Counted from the first letter of the stretch, positions 1-8,064 are shown. The stretch is DNA of 62,044 nucleotides from Nocardia vinacea NBRC 16497 (GCF_000308835.1 NZ_BAGN01000415.1:1-62044); one strand, 5' to 3'. Numbers and translations are program-made. The notes: generated by a model not told the origin, from the letters alone.

Positions 1-184
1 CGCCGAGGGACCCGACACCCGCTGATACCGCGGAGGCGAGTCCGACTTGATCGCCCGCGAAACCGTGTCCCGCGAGATCCCCAACCTGGTCGCGATCGCC
101 CGCATCGACAGGCCCTCGCTCGCATGGAGATACCTGATCTGCGCCCAATCCTGCACTGAGATCACCCTTCCGATCGTGGATGGG

Positions 185-232
185 TGGCCTACTTTTCAAA
201 GAGCGCTAGTGGCCGGACTTTCGAAGAGCGCT
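185..232. repeat. Two imperfect 23-bp direct repeats, IS-end-like
   Basis: Copies at 185-207 and 210-232 both begin TGGCC and end GAGCGCT, with a few differences between. Short tandem repeats of this kind are typical of IS21-like ends. No istA or istB gene is readable beside them, so this would be a leftover end. The IS21 link is from memory of such ends and is inference. Confidence 0.4.
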
Positions 233-379
233 GACAACTGCCCGTCGATCACTCATCACGGAGTCTGCGCGACTTTGAGCGCACGTTGCGCGGGGCGTGT
301 ATCGTCCACTCTCCCAGCGCCATCAAATCCGGGACCCGCGACCGGTGGCGCAGCCGAACGGGCTCAAACGCTGCTTCGT

Positions 380-414
380 TGGCCAAGTATCGTTGAGACT
401 GGCCAACTATCGCT
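380..414. repeat. Two 15-bp direct repeats with a 20-bp period
   Basis: TGGCCAAGTATCGTT (380-394) and TGGCCAACTATCGCT (400-414) differ at two positions. They resemble arrays at insertion-sequence ends, but no intact transposase is adjacent. They overlap the end of the decayed frame on the minus strand. Confidence 0.4.
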
Positions 415-769
415 GCGGGGCACAGTCCTCGAGTGCCAGCAACCGTTCGTCGGTGTGCCCACCCCGCCGAGCTTCGAAACCTGAACGTTTCTTTGGTTTT
501 ATCGTGTTCGGGGCCGCCACGAAGAACTCCTCCAACCGGGGATAGCCCTAGGTCTCGCCGGTCAGCCACAGACGGGAGTGCTCACCGTCCACACATGCAG
601 CGCTCTTCAAGCTATCGGCGAGGTCGCGGACGAACTGGAAGTCGTGCAGTTACTTTGGGCGCTGACGCGCCGATCTCGCTACTCGCTTTTTGGTGATGTA
701 AGGCAGCGGCCCGCCGTCGGGCATCCCAGCAGTGAGACGCTCGATCACGATCGACAGCCCGTCGAGCCG
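407..769 (-). pseudogene. Decayed reading frame with two internal stops
   Basis: One minus-strand frame reads 121 codons with coding-like composition, but is broken by TAA at 652-650 and TAG at 550-548 before a final TAG at 409-407. No start codon with a ribosome binding site is evident. The peptide (pieces such as SIVIERL and HSRLWLTGE) is not recognised. Its place among IS-end-like repeats suggests a remnant of a mobile element or neighbouring gene. It could also be a chance open stretch in GC-rich DNA. Confidence 0.3.
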
Positions 770-819
770 TACTTCAACAGGTGCTTCATACTCACTTCTT
801 CACGCCACAGGGGAGATCG

Positions 820-1797
820 ATGACGGCCGAGAGACGCCAGCTACAGCCGCGCAAGCGGCCCCGCCAGGCTCGGTCCGAACTCACCCGCCAACACATCCTG
901 GAAGCTGCGGCTCGCGTTTTCGCCGATTACGGTTACGCCGCCGGAACTACGAACCGGATTGCCGAGTCGGCCGACATCTCGATCGGATCGCTATACCAGT
1001 ACTACCCGAACAAGGACGCCATCCTGTTGGATCTGGTCACCCGACACCTCGACGCGATGGCCACCGCTGCGCGTCGCCCGACCAGCGGCCCGCCCGACTC
1101 GATCGAGGGCACCATGCGCGCCATGGTTAGAAGCGCAATCGACGGCCACCGCGACGATCCCGAACTACTACGCGTCCTCATAGAGCAGGCCCCGCGATCA
1201 CGCGAGCTCATGGAATGGATTGCCGAGCAAGAGCAGGCATGGGTGACCGACCTCCAAGAGCTCCTTGCCGAGAACCCTGAGGTTTGCGTTGAGGACAAGC
1301 ACGTTGCCGTACAGCTGGTCATCGCCACGATCGAGTTCGTCGTCCACCCGCTGATCGCTGCACCGCACCCCATCGATATACCGAGTTTCGAAAACGAGCT
1401 TGTCGCCATGCTGACGCGATATCTTACGGCGGGACCATTTACAGGCGATGCTTGGGATGCCGAGACTGCTCGGACTCACTGGCTGACGAGGCTGTTGGCC
1501 AGGGGGCGACCGTACAAGCACTCGCTTTATCAGCCACTGAGCGGAGATAGCCAGCGGAGCAAGACTACGGTCAGCGCGACGCATGGGGATCGACGAGCAG
1601 GTGCGGTCATGGCACCACCATGGCCTTGGTGGGCGCCTACATCCTGGCCGGCGAACTCGCCGCGGCTGGCGGCAACCATCAGAAGGCCTTTCAGCGATAC
1701 GAAGACCAGATGCGACCGTGGGTCAACGAGATCCAAGACGGTACCCCATCGCTGGGCAAGTACATGGTTCCCGCAACAGCTGCAGGTGTTCGATTAG
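820..1797 (+). CDS. TetR/AcrR-family regulator with an aberrant C-terminal tail
   Basis: The start is ATG 820 with GGGAGA at 811-816. Residues about 20-70 form a clear TetR DNA-binding domain, ending in the usual SIGSLYQYYPNKDAIL recognition-helix segment. The ligand domain runs to about residue 204 (near 1431), a normal TetR length. The remaining ~120 residues, rich in W, P, R and S, resemble no domain and lie over a flavin monooxygenase remnant in another frame. The frame has therefore probably lost its own stop by deletion or fusion. Targets are unknown. The window's CGACC-N8-GGTCG palindrome is not in its promoter, so autoregulation through that site is not supported. It may act on the adjacent degraded monooxygenase gene. 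Confidence 0.75.
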   Translation: MTAERRQLQPRKRPRQARSELTRQHILEAAARVFADYGYAAGTTNRIAESADISIGSLYQYYPNKDAILLDLVTRHLDAMATAARRPTSGPPDSIEGTMRAMVRSAIDGHRDDPELLRVLIEQAPRSRELMEWIAEQEQAWVTDLQELLAENPEVCVEDKHVAVQLVIATIEFVVHPLIAAPHPIDIPSFENELVAMLTRYLTAGPFTGDAWDAETARTHWLTRLLARGRPYKHSLYQPLSGDSQRSKTTVSATHGDRRAGAVMAPPWPWWAPTSWPANSPRLAATIRRPFSDTKTRCDRGSTRSKTVPHRWASTWFPQQLQVFD

Positions 1798-1934
1798 GAA
1801 ACGTTCTGGCACAGCTGATTACAATCATGCCCGGCAAGGCACTGTTGGCGCGCAGCTTGACCAAGATGGCCAGCGAAATCGCGTTGCAAGACTATTCCCA
1901 ATATTCGCTATCGCAGGGCACGCCCGCAGCCTGA
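1590..1934 (+). pseudogene. FAD-dependent monooxygenase, C-terminal remnant
   Basis: In the frame ending at 1934, GHGTTMALVGAYILAGEL matches the conserved motif after the GD box of PheA/UbiH-type FAD monooxygenases (usually GQGTSLALVGAYVLAGEL). It is followed by a plausible C-terminal part (AFQRYEDQMRPWVNE and on). The FAD-binding N-terminus, the DG motif and the GD dipeptide are absent. The ATG at 1620 falls inside the motif and is not a real start. The remnant overlaps the aberrant TetR tail in another frame, which points to a deletion joining the two genes. Confidence 0.7.
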
Positions 1935-1985
1935 ACCAGACACGGTGTCGATGTGAGGAATCAGGAGATGCTTCACCATCCGTTA

Positions 1986-2543
1986 TCAAGAGTTGCTTGA
2001 CGAATCGTTGGATTTGACGCCTGCGCCGGTGGCTCGAAAGTGGGTGATGGGTTGGAGGTTTCGTCTGCCGAGAAGGATGCGGTAGTGGGTGTCCTCGATG
2101 ACGACGGTGACGAGCTGTCCGCGGTAGCGGTGCCCGAGCTTGATGTTCTGCTTGGCAACCATGATGTTGCCGTCGGCGTGGACCTTGCGTTGCGCGCGAA
2201 GCGATCCGGGGGGCGGCAGTGGCGCGGAGGGGGTGCGAGCTCCAGGGAGTCGACTGATCCGATCGGCGGGGACGGGGCAGGGCCAGGTGCCGATCAGTGC
2301 GTTGTCGGCGATGGCGTGCATGAGGTGCCCGTCTAGTCGGAGGATGATTCGTTCACCTGCCCGGGCGACGCCGATCGGGTGTTTGGTGTTGGCGATCGAG
2401 ACGAGGCCGTCACGGTCCACGGTGCGTTCGATCTCTGTGGCCTCGCCGGTGCGGATCGGGGCGATGCCGGTGCCGTCCTGGGGGGCCGGGCGCAGCAATG
2501 CGCCCGGCCTACCCGGCCATAGTGCGCGGTCCGAAACGGCCAC
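1986..2543 (-). pseudogene. IS481-type transposase, C-terminal remnant
   Basis: The 185-residue frame resembles the beta-rich C-terminal part of IS481-family transposases: IERTVDRDGLVSI, then HADGNIMVAKQNIKLGHRYRG and VTVVIEDTHYRILL. The DDE catalytic core that should precede it is missing, and nothing in the 240 bp upstream on the minus strand restores it. The element is therefore truncated and inactive. Family assignment rests on recognising these repeats and is fairly secure; the exact IS is not identified. Confidence 0.6.
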
Positions 2544-2563
2544 GGACGGCTGTCAAGCCTGAC

Positions 2564-2640
2564 CGTGACGTCAACTTTCGCCGATGCGGCACCGTGGTCG
2601 TTCCGGCCGCCGTCAGGGTTCGCCGATGAACGACGTCACG
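2564..2640. repeat. 9-bp inverted repeat and 10-bp direct repeat beside the transposase remnant
   Basis: CGTGACGTC (2564-2572) and GACGTCACG (2632-2640) are perfect inverted repeats. TTCGCCGATG occurs directly at 2577-2586 and 2619-2628. Lying just upstream of the IS481-type remnant, these may be parts of an element end or of nested insertions. No target-site duplication was defined. Confidence 0.35.
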
Positions 2641-2785
2641 ATTCACGGTCGTAGCCACTCACCCAGTCCGCAGCAGTGGAATAGCGCAGCAACCTTTGGA
2701 ATAAGTACCCACCACCAGTTTGCAGCGAGGTGGTGTACACGCCGGACCTAGATGCCGAATGCGGTTGCCAGAGAGGAACTGTGCA

Positions 2786-2998
2786 GTGGATGCAGCCACT
2801 GAACGCTTGATCACCGTGGTTGTCGATGCGATCGAATGCGGCAGCGATGTCATCACCGCCGAAGTCCGCCGAACCGTGTGCGCCGAGGTGACATCACCGC
2901 CATCGCTCGACCAAGTCGAACATGCGCTCGAGCTGCTGCAGGCACCGGGACTCCGCTACCGGCCCGGCGACATCGGCTGGGTGATGTCCTCAGGCTGA
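2786..2998 (+). CDS. Small hypothetical protein (70 aa)
   Basis: GTG 2786 follows GAGAGGA (2771-2777) at a good distance, giving a 70-residue protein that starts VDAATERLITVV and ends DIGWVMSSG. It looks like a compact helical domain (LDQVEHALELLQAPGL) with normal actinobacterial codon use. No family is recognised. An upstream in-frame ATG at 2720 would add 22 arginine/glycine-rich residues and has no clear RBS. It could be accessory cargo of the neighbouring mobile DNA. Confidence 0.4.
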   Translation: MDAATERLITVVVDAIECGSDVITAEVRRTVCAEVTSPPSLDQVEHALELLQAPGLRYRPGDIGWVMSSG

Positions 2999-3101
2999 AG
3001 GACCTGGAGTATTTGGCAGACCCGGCACGCGCTTCCGACTCGCCGCCGCCCGTCTACGACGGTCCAACCTAGAGTCTGTCGAGTTGTCGTCACCCGTGTC
3101 G

Positions 3102-3368
3102 TCAGTCCGCGGTTGGGATCGCCTGTGTCGCAGTCCCGGTGTTCGGGCTCGGCGACGAGCATGTGGCGGCGGTCAGTCTCACCAGACCGACGAGCAGTTT
3201 CCACCCCGAGACCAGACTGCTGCTGTGCGTGCCGGGACCGAGGGATTGAGCAGCATGGTTGTGCGTCGACACGAACTGCATTGACTGACGGCTGGTTCCG
3301 GCACGGTCGGGTGCACCAGTGGTGCGCTTGTCGGCGGTGAGGATGTCATCGGGGTGAGCATCGGTCAC
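3102..3368 (-). CDS. Possible small hypothetical protein (88 aa)
   Basis: The GTG start at 3368 overlaps the end of the upstream small gene by 23 nt. The first third has strongly coding-like third positions. Coding quality then seems to move into a second minus frame (3204 to 2956), which could mean a frameshift in one longer gene. No family is recognised. A chance ORF is possible. Confidence 0.25.
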   Translation of the reverse strand: MTDAHPDDILTADKRTTGAPDRAGTSRQSMQFVSTHNHAAQSLGPGTHSSSLVSGWKLLVGLVRLTAATCSSPSPNTGTATQAIPTAD

Positions 3369-3555
3369 CGCTGTCCGTCACGAGGCATGAACCCCAATCG
3401 ACCACACCCAGGTCCCGGACGAAGGGCTTGGACGCGGTGAACGACAACCATTCGGGGTCGGCGCTGGGGGCACCGCACGCGGGTGAGTCGAACAGTTGCT
3501 GTATCCGCAGCGGCGGCGTTGCCTGACCAGGGGAGGACTGTGCGGTTGTTGTCAC
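3346..3555 (-). CDS. Small hypothetical protein (69 aa)
   Basis: GTG 3555 has a textbook RBS, AAGGAG (complement of 3564-3569), 8 nt upstream, and an AT-rich candidate promoter block further up. The product (MTTTAQSS...) has three cysteines spread through LFDSPACGA, VDWGSC and GDRCSPR, suggestive of a small metal-binding or plasmid-type protein. No family is recognised. It is followed by an overlapping second small frame. The RBS is the strongest evidence that it is real. Confidence 0.4.
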   Translation of the reverse strand: MTTTAQSSPGQATPPLRIQQLFDSPACGAPSADPEWLSFTASKPFVRDLGVVDWGSCLVTDSGDRCSPR

Positions 3556-3604
3556 AGCTACAGCTCCTTGCTTGCCGCGCCTCAGGCGGGCGTCGCCCCG
3601 AAAG

Positions 3605-3655
3605 AAAATGATACAATAATTGGATGTATCGCGAAGTAATTGTAGATAATTGCTA
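3605..3655 (-). promoter_or_regulatory. AT-rich promoter-like block with phased TAATTG repeats
   Basis: This is an AT-rich island in GC-rich DNA. TAATTG occurs at 3617-3622, 3637-3642 and 3647-3652, that is 20 and 10 bp apart and on one helix face. GATACA (3610-3615) and TGTATC (3625-3630) form an inverted repeat. It lies 50-100 bp upstream of the small minus-strand gene starting at 3555, so it probably holds its promoter and perhaps an operator. Confidence 0.4.
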
Positions 3656-3713
3656 GGGAGACGTGTACTTGTGCCGGTGCGGCTGTCGTCCCTTTGCTGA
3701 TGGCGCCGACCCA

Positions 3714-3777
3714 TTGACACAGCTTGAGGTGTGCGAATATGGTGGCGATCACACTCGACCATCCAGTCGGTCGAGTG
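3714..3777 (+). promoter_or_regulatory. Promoter plus palindromic operator, site 1
   Basis: TTGACA (3714-3719), an 18-bp spacer and TATGGT (3738-3743) make a good promoter. It is followed by the regulon palindrome: CGACC (3756-3760), 8 bp, GGTCG (3769-3773), within 9-bp perfect arms CACTCGACC and GGTCGAGTG (3752-3777). Downstream come an SDR remnant and then the LLM gene at 4056, so this probably drives the 4056-6923 unit. Confidence 0.7.
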
Positions 3778-3895
3778 CGAGGATGGTCGACATCTGGTAG
3801 CAACTGACGGCCGCAGCATCCCCGCAGCGCTGCGAGTACACGACGGAATGTCGACTGCGATCAAGCGGACCGCGCGGACAATTGGTAAGGATGGT

Positions 3896-3994
3896 GGCTT
3901 TCAATTGCGGCACGAGTGGAACAACGGTGGTGACCTCATCCGGTACACCCAGGCCCAACTCCGCGCCAGGGGCGAGGCGACTGTTGCCCGCTGA
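3896..3994 (+). pseudogene. SDR C-terminal remnant
   Basis: The last 32 codons read HEWNNGGDLIRYTQAQLRAR and end EATVAR. This closely matches the C-terminus of the intact SDR at 10281-11243 (YEWPNSSDLLQHTQAQLRER). No Rossmann domain precedes it. The remnant sits between operator site 1 and the LLM gene, suggesting that an SDR once led this operon and was deleted, leaving its tail. Confidence 0.6.
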
Positions 3995-4055
3995 GCGACG
4001 GAGCGTCGGTGTTCGCGGCGAACCTGCCTGTGCGAGAAACCGAGAGGGCGGATAG

Positions 4056-5075
4056 GTGAAGTTCGGATTATTGCTACGCCCCCAAGACCCGCCGAGGGCC
4101 GAGGGGATCGCACGGCGCTGGCAGGAAACTCTGCACGCTGCGGAGGTAGCCGAGGAGGCCGGGTTCGACGGCGTTTTCGTCCCCGAACACCATATGGAGC
4201 CCGACGGTCATCTCCCTGCACCGTTGGTCGCCTGTGCCGCGCTCGCGGCGCGCACCCACCGCGTCGAGATCGGCACCACGATCTTGCTTCTGCCGTACTA
4301 CCACCCGGTCCACGTCGCAGAGCAAGCGGCGATGGTCGACATCATCTCCGGCGGACGCATGCGTCTAGGGGTCGGGCTCGGGGCCACTGCTGCCGAGTTC
4401 GATCTCTTCGGTGTCTCCGCCGAGACACAGATTTCCCGATTCGAGGAGTCTGTCGATCTTGTTCGCCAGGCCTGGTCGGGGAGCGAAATGAAGCACGTGG
4501 GTCGGCATTTTTCGGTCGCAGGAAGGATCAGTCCCACCCCTATGGCAGCCGAGCTGTGGATGGGGGCTATGTCAGGAGCCGGTGTACGGCGAGCAGCCCG
4601 GTTGGGGGCGCCGTGGGTGGCGGATTCCCTGCACAACTTCGATGTCATACGGACCTGGGCGAAACAGTATCAGGCGGCCGGGCAGGAGTACGCCACCACC
4701 GACCGACAACACATCGTGCTGCTGCGCGACGGTTGGGTCACGACCAGCCTCGACGAGGCAGAGCGACACTGGTGGCCCCACATTCGCGACAAGTACTGGT
4801 CGTACTTCGAGCAGGCACCACAGTGGGTGCTGGACCGCGAGCCCTCGCTGCGAGGGGTAACGCGGGCATCAGAGCTGCGGTTCGACCGGCATCGTATCGA
4901 TCGCCTGATCGTGGGGGCCCCGGATGACTGCATCGCGACGATCAAGCATCTGCGCGCGACCTTCGACGTCGACTACCTGGTGATGAGTTTCCGCATGGCG
5001 GTAGGTCCGGACCATGCCGACGAAGTGCGCTGTATCAGGCAGTTCGGTGCTGAGGTCATCCCCGCGTTTTCGTAG
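4056..5075 (+). CDS. LLM-class flavin-dependent oxidoreductase (339 aa)
   Basis: This is a bacterial-luciferase-like TIM-barrel protein using FMN or F420. Evidence is the N-terminal GLLLRPQDPP strand, EEAGFDGVFVPEHHM, the RVEIGTTILLLPYYHP segment and SGGRMRLGVGLG, all in family order and at normal length. GTG 4056 follows GAGAGGGCGGA. It is first in a rightward unit with two SDRs (gaps of about 80 bp) behind operator site 1. Family members oxygenate or dehydrogenate ketones, terpenes and other hydrophobic substrates, so a step in the catabolic route is likely. The exact reaction and whether FMN or F420 is used cannot be read from sequence. Confidence 0.85.
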   Translation: MKFGLLLRPQDPPRAEGIARRWQETLHAAEVAEEAGFDGVFVPEHHMEPDGHLPAPLVACAALAARTHRVEIGTTILLLPYYHPVHVAEQAAMVDIISGGRMRLGVGLGATAAEFDLFGVSAETQISRFEESVDLVRQAWSGSEMKHVGRHFSVAGRISPTPMAAELWMGAMSGAGVRRAARLGAPWVADSLHNFDVIRTWAKQYQAAGQEYATTDRQHIVLLRDGWVTTSLDEAERHWWPHIRDKYWSYFEQAPQWVLDREPSLRGVTRASELRFDRHRIDRLIVGAPDDCIATIKHLRATFDVDYLVMSFRMAVGPDHADEVRCIRQFGAEVIPAFS

Positions 5076-5158
5076 GAAACAGCGACGCGTGCCCGGGCGA
5101 CCGGGCGAGAACAGCGGTCGGTCTATTGGACGGCACGGATAGGAAAGAGTGGATTCTC

Positions 5159-6103
5159 ATGACGGACGAACTGCGCTTCGACGGCCGCGTGGCAATCGTG
5201 ACCGGTGCCGGGAACGGCCTCGGTCGCGAGTACGCGCGCGTGCTCGCGTCGCGAGGGGCGAAGGTCGTCGTCAACGATGTCGGTGCAGAGGCCTTCGGTG
5301 GGGGCTCGGACCCGAGCGTCGCGAAATCGGTAGTTGACGCCATAACCCGCGCAGGCGGCATCGCAGTTGCCAATACTGGGTCCGTGGCGGACGGCGGCAC
5401 ATCCATTGTGCAGACCGCCCTCGATGAGTTCGGACGCGTCGATATCGTCGTGACCAACGCCGGATTCCAGGGTTGGGGCGCGTTCCGCGACACACCTGAC
5501 GCATTGTTCCGTGGATTGTTCGACGTCCACCTATACGGCGCCTGGAGCACCATCCAGGCCGCCTGGCCGCACTTCGTCGAGCAAAACTACGGTCGCATCG
5601 TCGCAATCACATCGAGCGCCGGACTCTTCGGCTACGCGGGCGTGTCGGCATACGGGACTGTAAAGGCAGCGAATATCGGGTTGGTCCGGTCCCTCTGGAT
5701 GGAGGGACAGGACAACGGGATCAACATCAACCTGCTGGCTCCCGGCGCGCGAACGCGCATCCATGACGGGTTCGCCCAGGAGTGGAAGGACTGGACCGAC
5801 GACCACATGCGCGCCGAATTCCCGGCACAGGCAGTGGCCTACCTAGCCCATGAAAGCTGTAATGCGACAGGTCGGATCTTTACCTGCCTGACCCACCGCC
5901 TCGCCGAAGTAGTCCTGACAGAGACTGCGGGACTGGATCTGCCGCCGGATCAGTGGTCGGCCGAAGCCATTCGTGACGGGTGGGCGAGCGTGGAGTCCCG
6001 CGAGGGCGAATACCGGGCAACCGATGCCCTTGACCTGCTCGACTACGGCATGAAGCGCATGGGACTGGAGTACCCGGAGGAAGGCGCCCCCGGCTCCGAG
6101 TAA
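5159..6103 (+). CDS. SDR, multifunctional-enzyme-type hydroxyacyl dehydrogenase-like (314 aa)
   Basis: ATG 5159 has AGGAAAGAG 9 nt upstream and is preferred over the earlier in-frame codon at 5126. The cofactor motif TGAGNGLG is at 15-22, NAG at 100-102, and the catalytic residues S152/S153, Y165 and K169 are intact. VVVND at 37-41 favours NAD. The insert after beta-2 (GAEAFGGGSDPS) and the ~65-residue C-terminal extension place it near the dehydrogenase domains of peroxisomal-type multifunctional enzymes, which act on 3-hydroxyacyl-CoA or steroid alcohols. Related copies occur at 10281, 15181 and 22964. A beta-oxidation-like step is inferred. Confidence 0.85.
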   Translation: MTDELRFDGRVAIVTGAGNGLGREYARVLASRGAKVVVNDVGAEAFGGGSDPSVAKSVVDAITRAGGIAVANTGSVADGGTSIVQTALDEFGRVDIVVTNAGFQGWGAFRDTPDALFRGLFDVHLYGAWSTIQAAWPHFVEQNYGRIVAITSSAGLFGYAGVSAYGTVKAANIGLVRSLWMEGQDNGININLLAPGARTRIHDGFAQEWKDWTDDHMRAEFPAQAVAYLAHESCNATGRIFTCLTHRLAEVVLTETAGLDLPPDQWSAEAIRDGWASVESREGEYRATDALDLLDYGMKRMGLEYPEEGAPGSE

Positions 6104-6185
6104 CAACTCGCCGGTCGACGTCAGCGAACGAGGCGGATGCAAGGGCCGGCCCAGAACGAGCCCATTCAGTCAAAGGAGAATCGAA

Positions 6186-6923
6186 GTGGGACGAATAGAC
6201 GGCAAGGTGGCGCTGGTCACCGGTGCCGCGAGAGGCCTGGGAGCTGCGATCGCCCGGCGGTTGGCCGAAGAAGGCGCTGCGGTGGTGCTGACCGACGTGC
6301 TGGTGAACGAGGGACGCGCGACCGCCGAGACGATCCCGGGGGCAGTCTTCCTCGAGCAGGATGTCAGCGACGAGGCCCGTTGGCAGGCCGTGCTGGCGGA
6401 GGTCCAGGACCGGTTCGGCAGTCTGCATGTGCTGGTCAACAACGCCGGCGCGGTACGAATCGCGACAATCGAGGATGCGACCCTCGACGACTTCCACTTC
6501 CACCAGCGGGTGCTGCTCGACGGCGGCTTCCTCGGGTGTAAGTATGGTCTGCCGCTTATCACGACATCTGGTGGCGGCGCGATCATCAATATCACCGCCT
6601 TGGCGGGCGTTCGCGGGGTCGGTAACCTTCCGGCGTATTCGACGATGAAGGCAGGGCTGGCCGGCCTCACGCGGTCGTTGGCTGTGTTCTGTATGGAGAA
6701 GGGCTATCCCGTCCGGGTAAACGCCATCGCGGCGGGCGCCCACGACACCCCGATGGCGCGGCTCGGAATGGCGAATGCCGATGCGGCTACGACGCGGATA
6801 ATCGAAGCCGGACTGGCCGACGCGGTGGACATCGCCAACACGGTTCTGTTCCTCGCCTCAGAGGAGGGACGAAACGTAAACGGTCAGGAGCTTGTCGTCG
6901 ACGGTGGCTCCAGTGCCAGATAA
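6186..6923 (+). CDS. Classical SDR-fold protein lacking the catalytic Ser and Asn (245 aa)
   Basis: GTG 6186 follows AAGGAGAAT. The Rossmann features are intact: TGAARGLG at 12-19, D37 after beta-2 (NAD type), NNAG at 85-88, and Y151/K155 of YxxxK. The usual SS of the catalytic segment is T137-A138, so the position 13 residues before Tyr is Ala. The Asn of the NLxG motif is Leu110 (VLLDG). Two of the four tetrad residues are therefore missing, while the fold and the C-terminal NGQELVVDGG are kept. It may be a low-activity, non-redox or partner-dependent enzyme. It is co-transcribed with the LLM gene and the preceding SDR. Confidence 0.8.
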   Translation: MGRIDGKVALVTGAARGLGAAIARRLAEEGAAVVLTDVLVNEGRATAETIPGAVFLEQDVSDEARWQAVLAEVQDRFGSLHVLVNNAGAVRIATIEDATLDDFHFHQRVLLDGGFLGCKYGLPLITTSGGGAIINITALAGVRGVGNLPAYSTMKAGLAGLTRSLAVFCMEKGYPVRVNAIAAGAHDTPMARLGMANADAATTRIIEAGLADAVDIANTVLFLASEEGRNVNGQELVVDGGSSAR

Positions 6924-7052
6924 AGGGTGGCCGCCGAGCGCCCGGCCCCATCGCCGGTTTGGGTGGACCGAGGTTCACCCTGACCAAGGCCCGCGCAACC
7001 CACCTGGGCGAATATCGTCACATGACGTAATTCTGACGAGGTCTCAACCTCG

Positions 7053-7108
7053 CTGACAATTCGAAATTGGCACGTACCATTGCTGCCCGACCGAATGGCC
7101 GGTCGGGC
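7053..7108 (+). promoter_or_regulatory. Promoter plus palindromic operator, site 2
   Basis: CTGACA (7053-7058), a 16-bp spacer and TACCAT (7075-7080) form a candidate promoter. The operator CGACC-GAATGGCC-GGTCG (7088-7105) lies in 9-bp arms GCCCGACCG / CGGTCGGGC (7085-7108), six bases after the -10 box. It precedes the SDR / ALDH / SnoaL unit starting at 7185. Confidence 0.7.
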
Positions 7109-7184
7109 GGCTTTCTCGGCGAACTCTGGGCCGGAGCGTTCGCCTTGCGGGGCAAATACAAGCAGACATTAGGGAGTTCTCGAA

Positions 7185-8012
7185 ATGGGCAAGCTCGACG
7201 GCAAGGTAGCTTTCATCACCGGCGCCGCGCGTGGTCAAGGTCGCAGCCACGCCGTGCGGCTCGCTGAGGAGGGCGCGGACATCATCGCGGTCGACATCTG
7301 CCGTGACATCGAATCTGTCCCGTATCCGCTGGCCACCCCGGACGACCTGGAACAGACGGCCAAGGCGGTCCAGGTGCTCGGACGTCGGGTGGTCAGTCGT
7401 CAGGCCGACGTCCGTAACATGGGCGAACTCCAGGCGGCAGTGCGGGACGGTGTCGCCGAACTTGGACGCCTGGACATCGTATTGGCCAATGCCGGCATCA
7501 TCGGCTGGCCCTTGGACGAGCTCGACGACGGTGACCCGCTGGTCAGCTGGAAAGATGGCATCGATGTCAGCCTCACTGGCGTCTACCTGACGCTGCGCGC
7601 CACCGTCCCTGTTCTGATCGAGCAGGGTGACGGCGGAGCGATCGTGCTGACCAGTTCCAGTGCTGGCCTCAAGGGGCTCGGCGCGGACTCCGCAGGCGGC
7701 CACGCCTACACCGCGGCCAAGCATGCGGTGGTCGGCTTGATGCGCACCTACGCGAATTCGCTTGCCCAGCACCATATTCGGGTAAACACCGTGCATCCGA
7801 CCGGTGTGAACACGCCGATGGTAATGAACGACGCGATGCAAAAATACCTGAGCGAGTACCCGGATTCGGCCCGTGACCTGACCAACCTGCTGCCCGTCCA
7901 GTTGATCGAGCCGGTGGATGTCAGCAACGCCATCCTCTACCTGGTATCGGAGGACGCCCGCTACGTCACTGGCGTGACACTGCCGGTCGACGCTGGCATC
8001 ACCGCCAAGTGA
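7185..8012 (+). CDS. Mycofactocin-type SDR (275 aa)
   Basis: ATG 7185 follows AGGGAG. TGAARGQGRSHAVRLAEEGA is the signature N-terminus of the mycofactocin-coupled SDR subfamily, with the characteristic VPYPLATPDDL insert after beta-2 (about 45-55). The catalytic S157/S158, Y175 and K179 and the final TGVTLPVDAG are intact. Members hold a non-exchangeable NAD that is re-oxidised through the peptide cofactor mycofactocin. The likely role is oxidation of a secondary or allylic alcohol, passing product to the aldehyde dehydrogenase 52 bp downstream. No mycofactocin biosynthesis genes are in the window, so the cofactor must come from elsewhere. Confidence 0.88.
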   Translation: MGKLDGKVAFITGAARGQGRSHAVRLAEEGADIIAVDICRDIESVPYPLATPDDLEQTAKAVQVLGRRVVSRQADVRNMGELQAAVRDGVAELGRLDIVLANAGIIGWPLDELDDGDPLVSWKDGIDVSLTGVYLTLRATVPVLIEQGDGGAIVLTSSSAGLKGLGADSAGGHAYTAAKHAVVGLMRTYANSLAQHHIRVNTVHPTGVNTPMVMNDAMQKYLSEYPDSARDLTNLLPVQLIEPVDVSNAILYLVSEDARYVTGVTLPVDAGITAK

Positions 8013-8064
8013 GCATCACCGCGACCAGCTGAATACGGCTGCCGACCGGCCGGAAAGGGAGATC

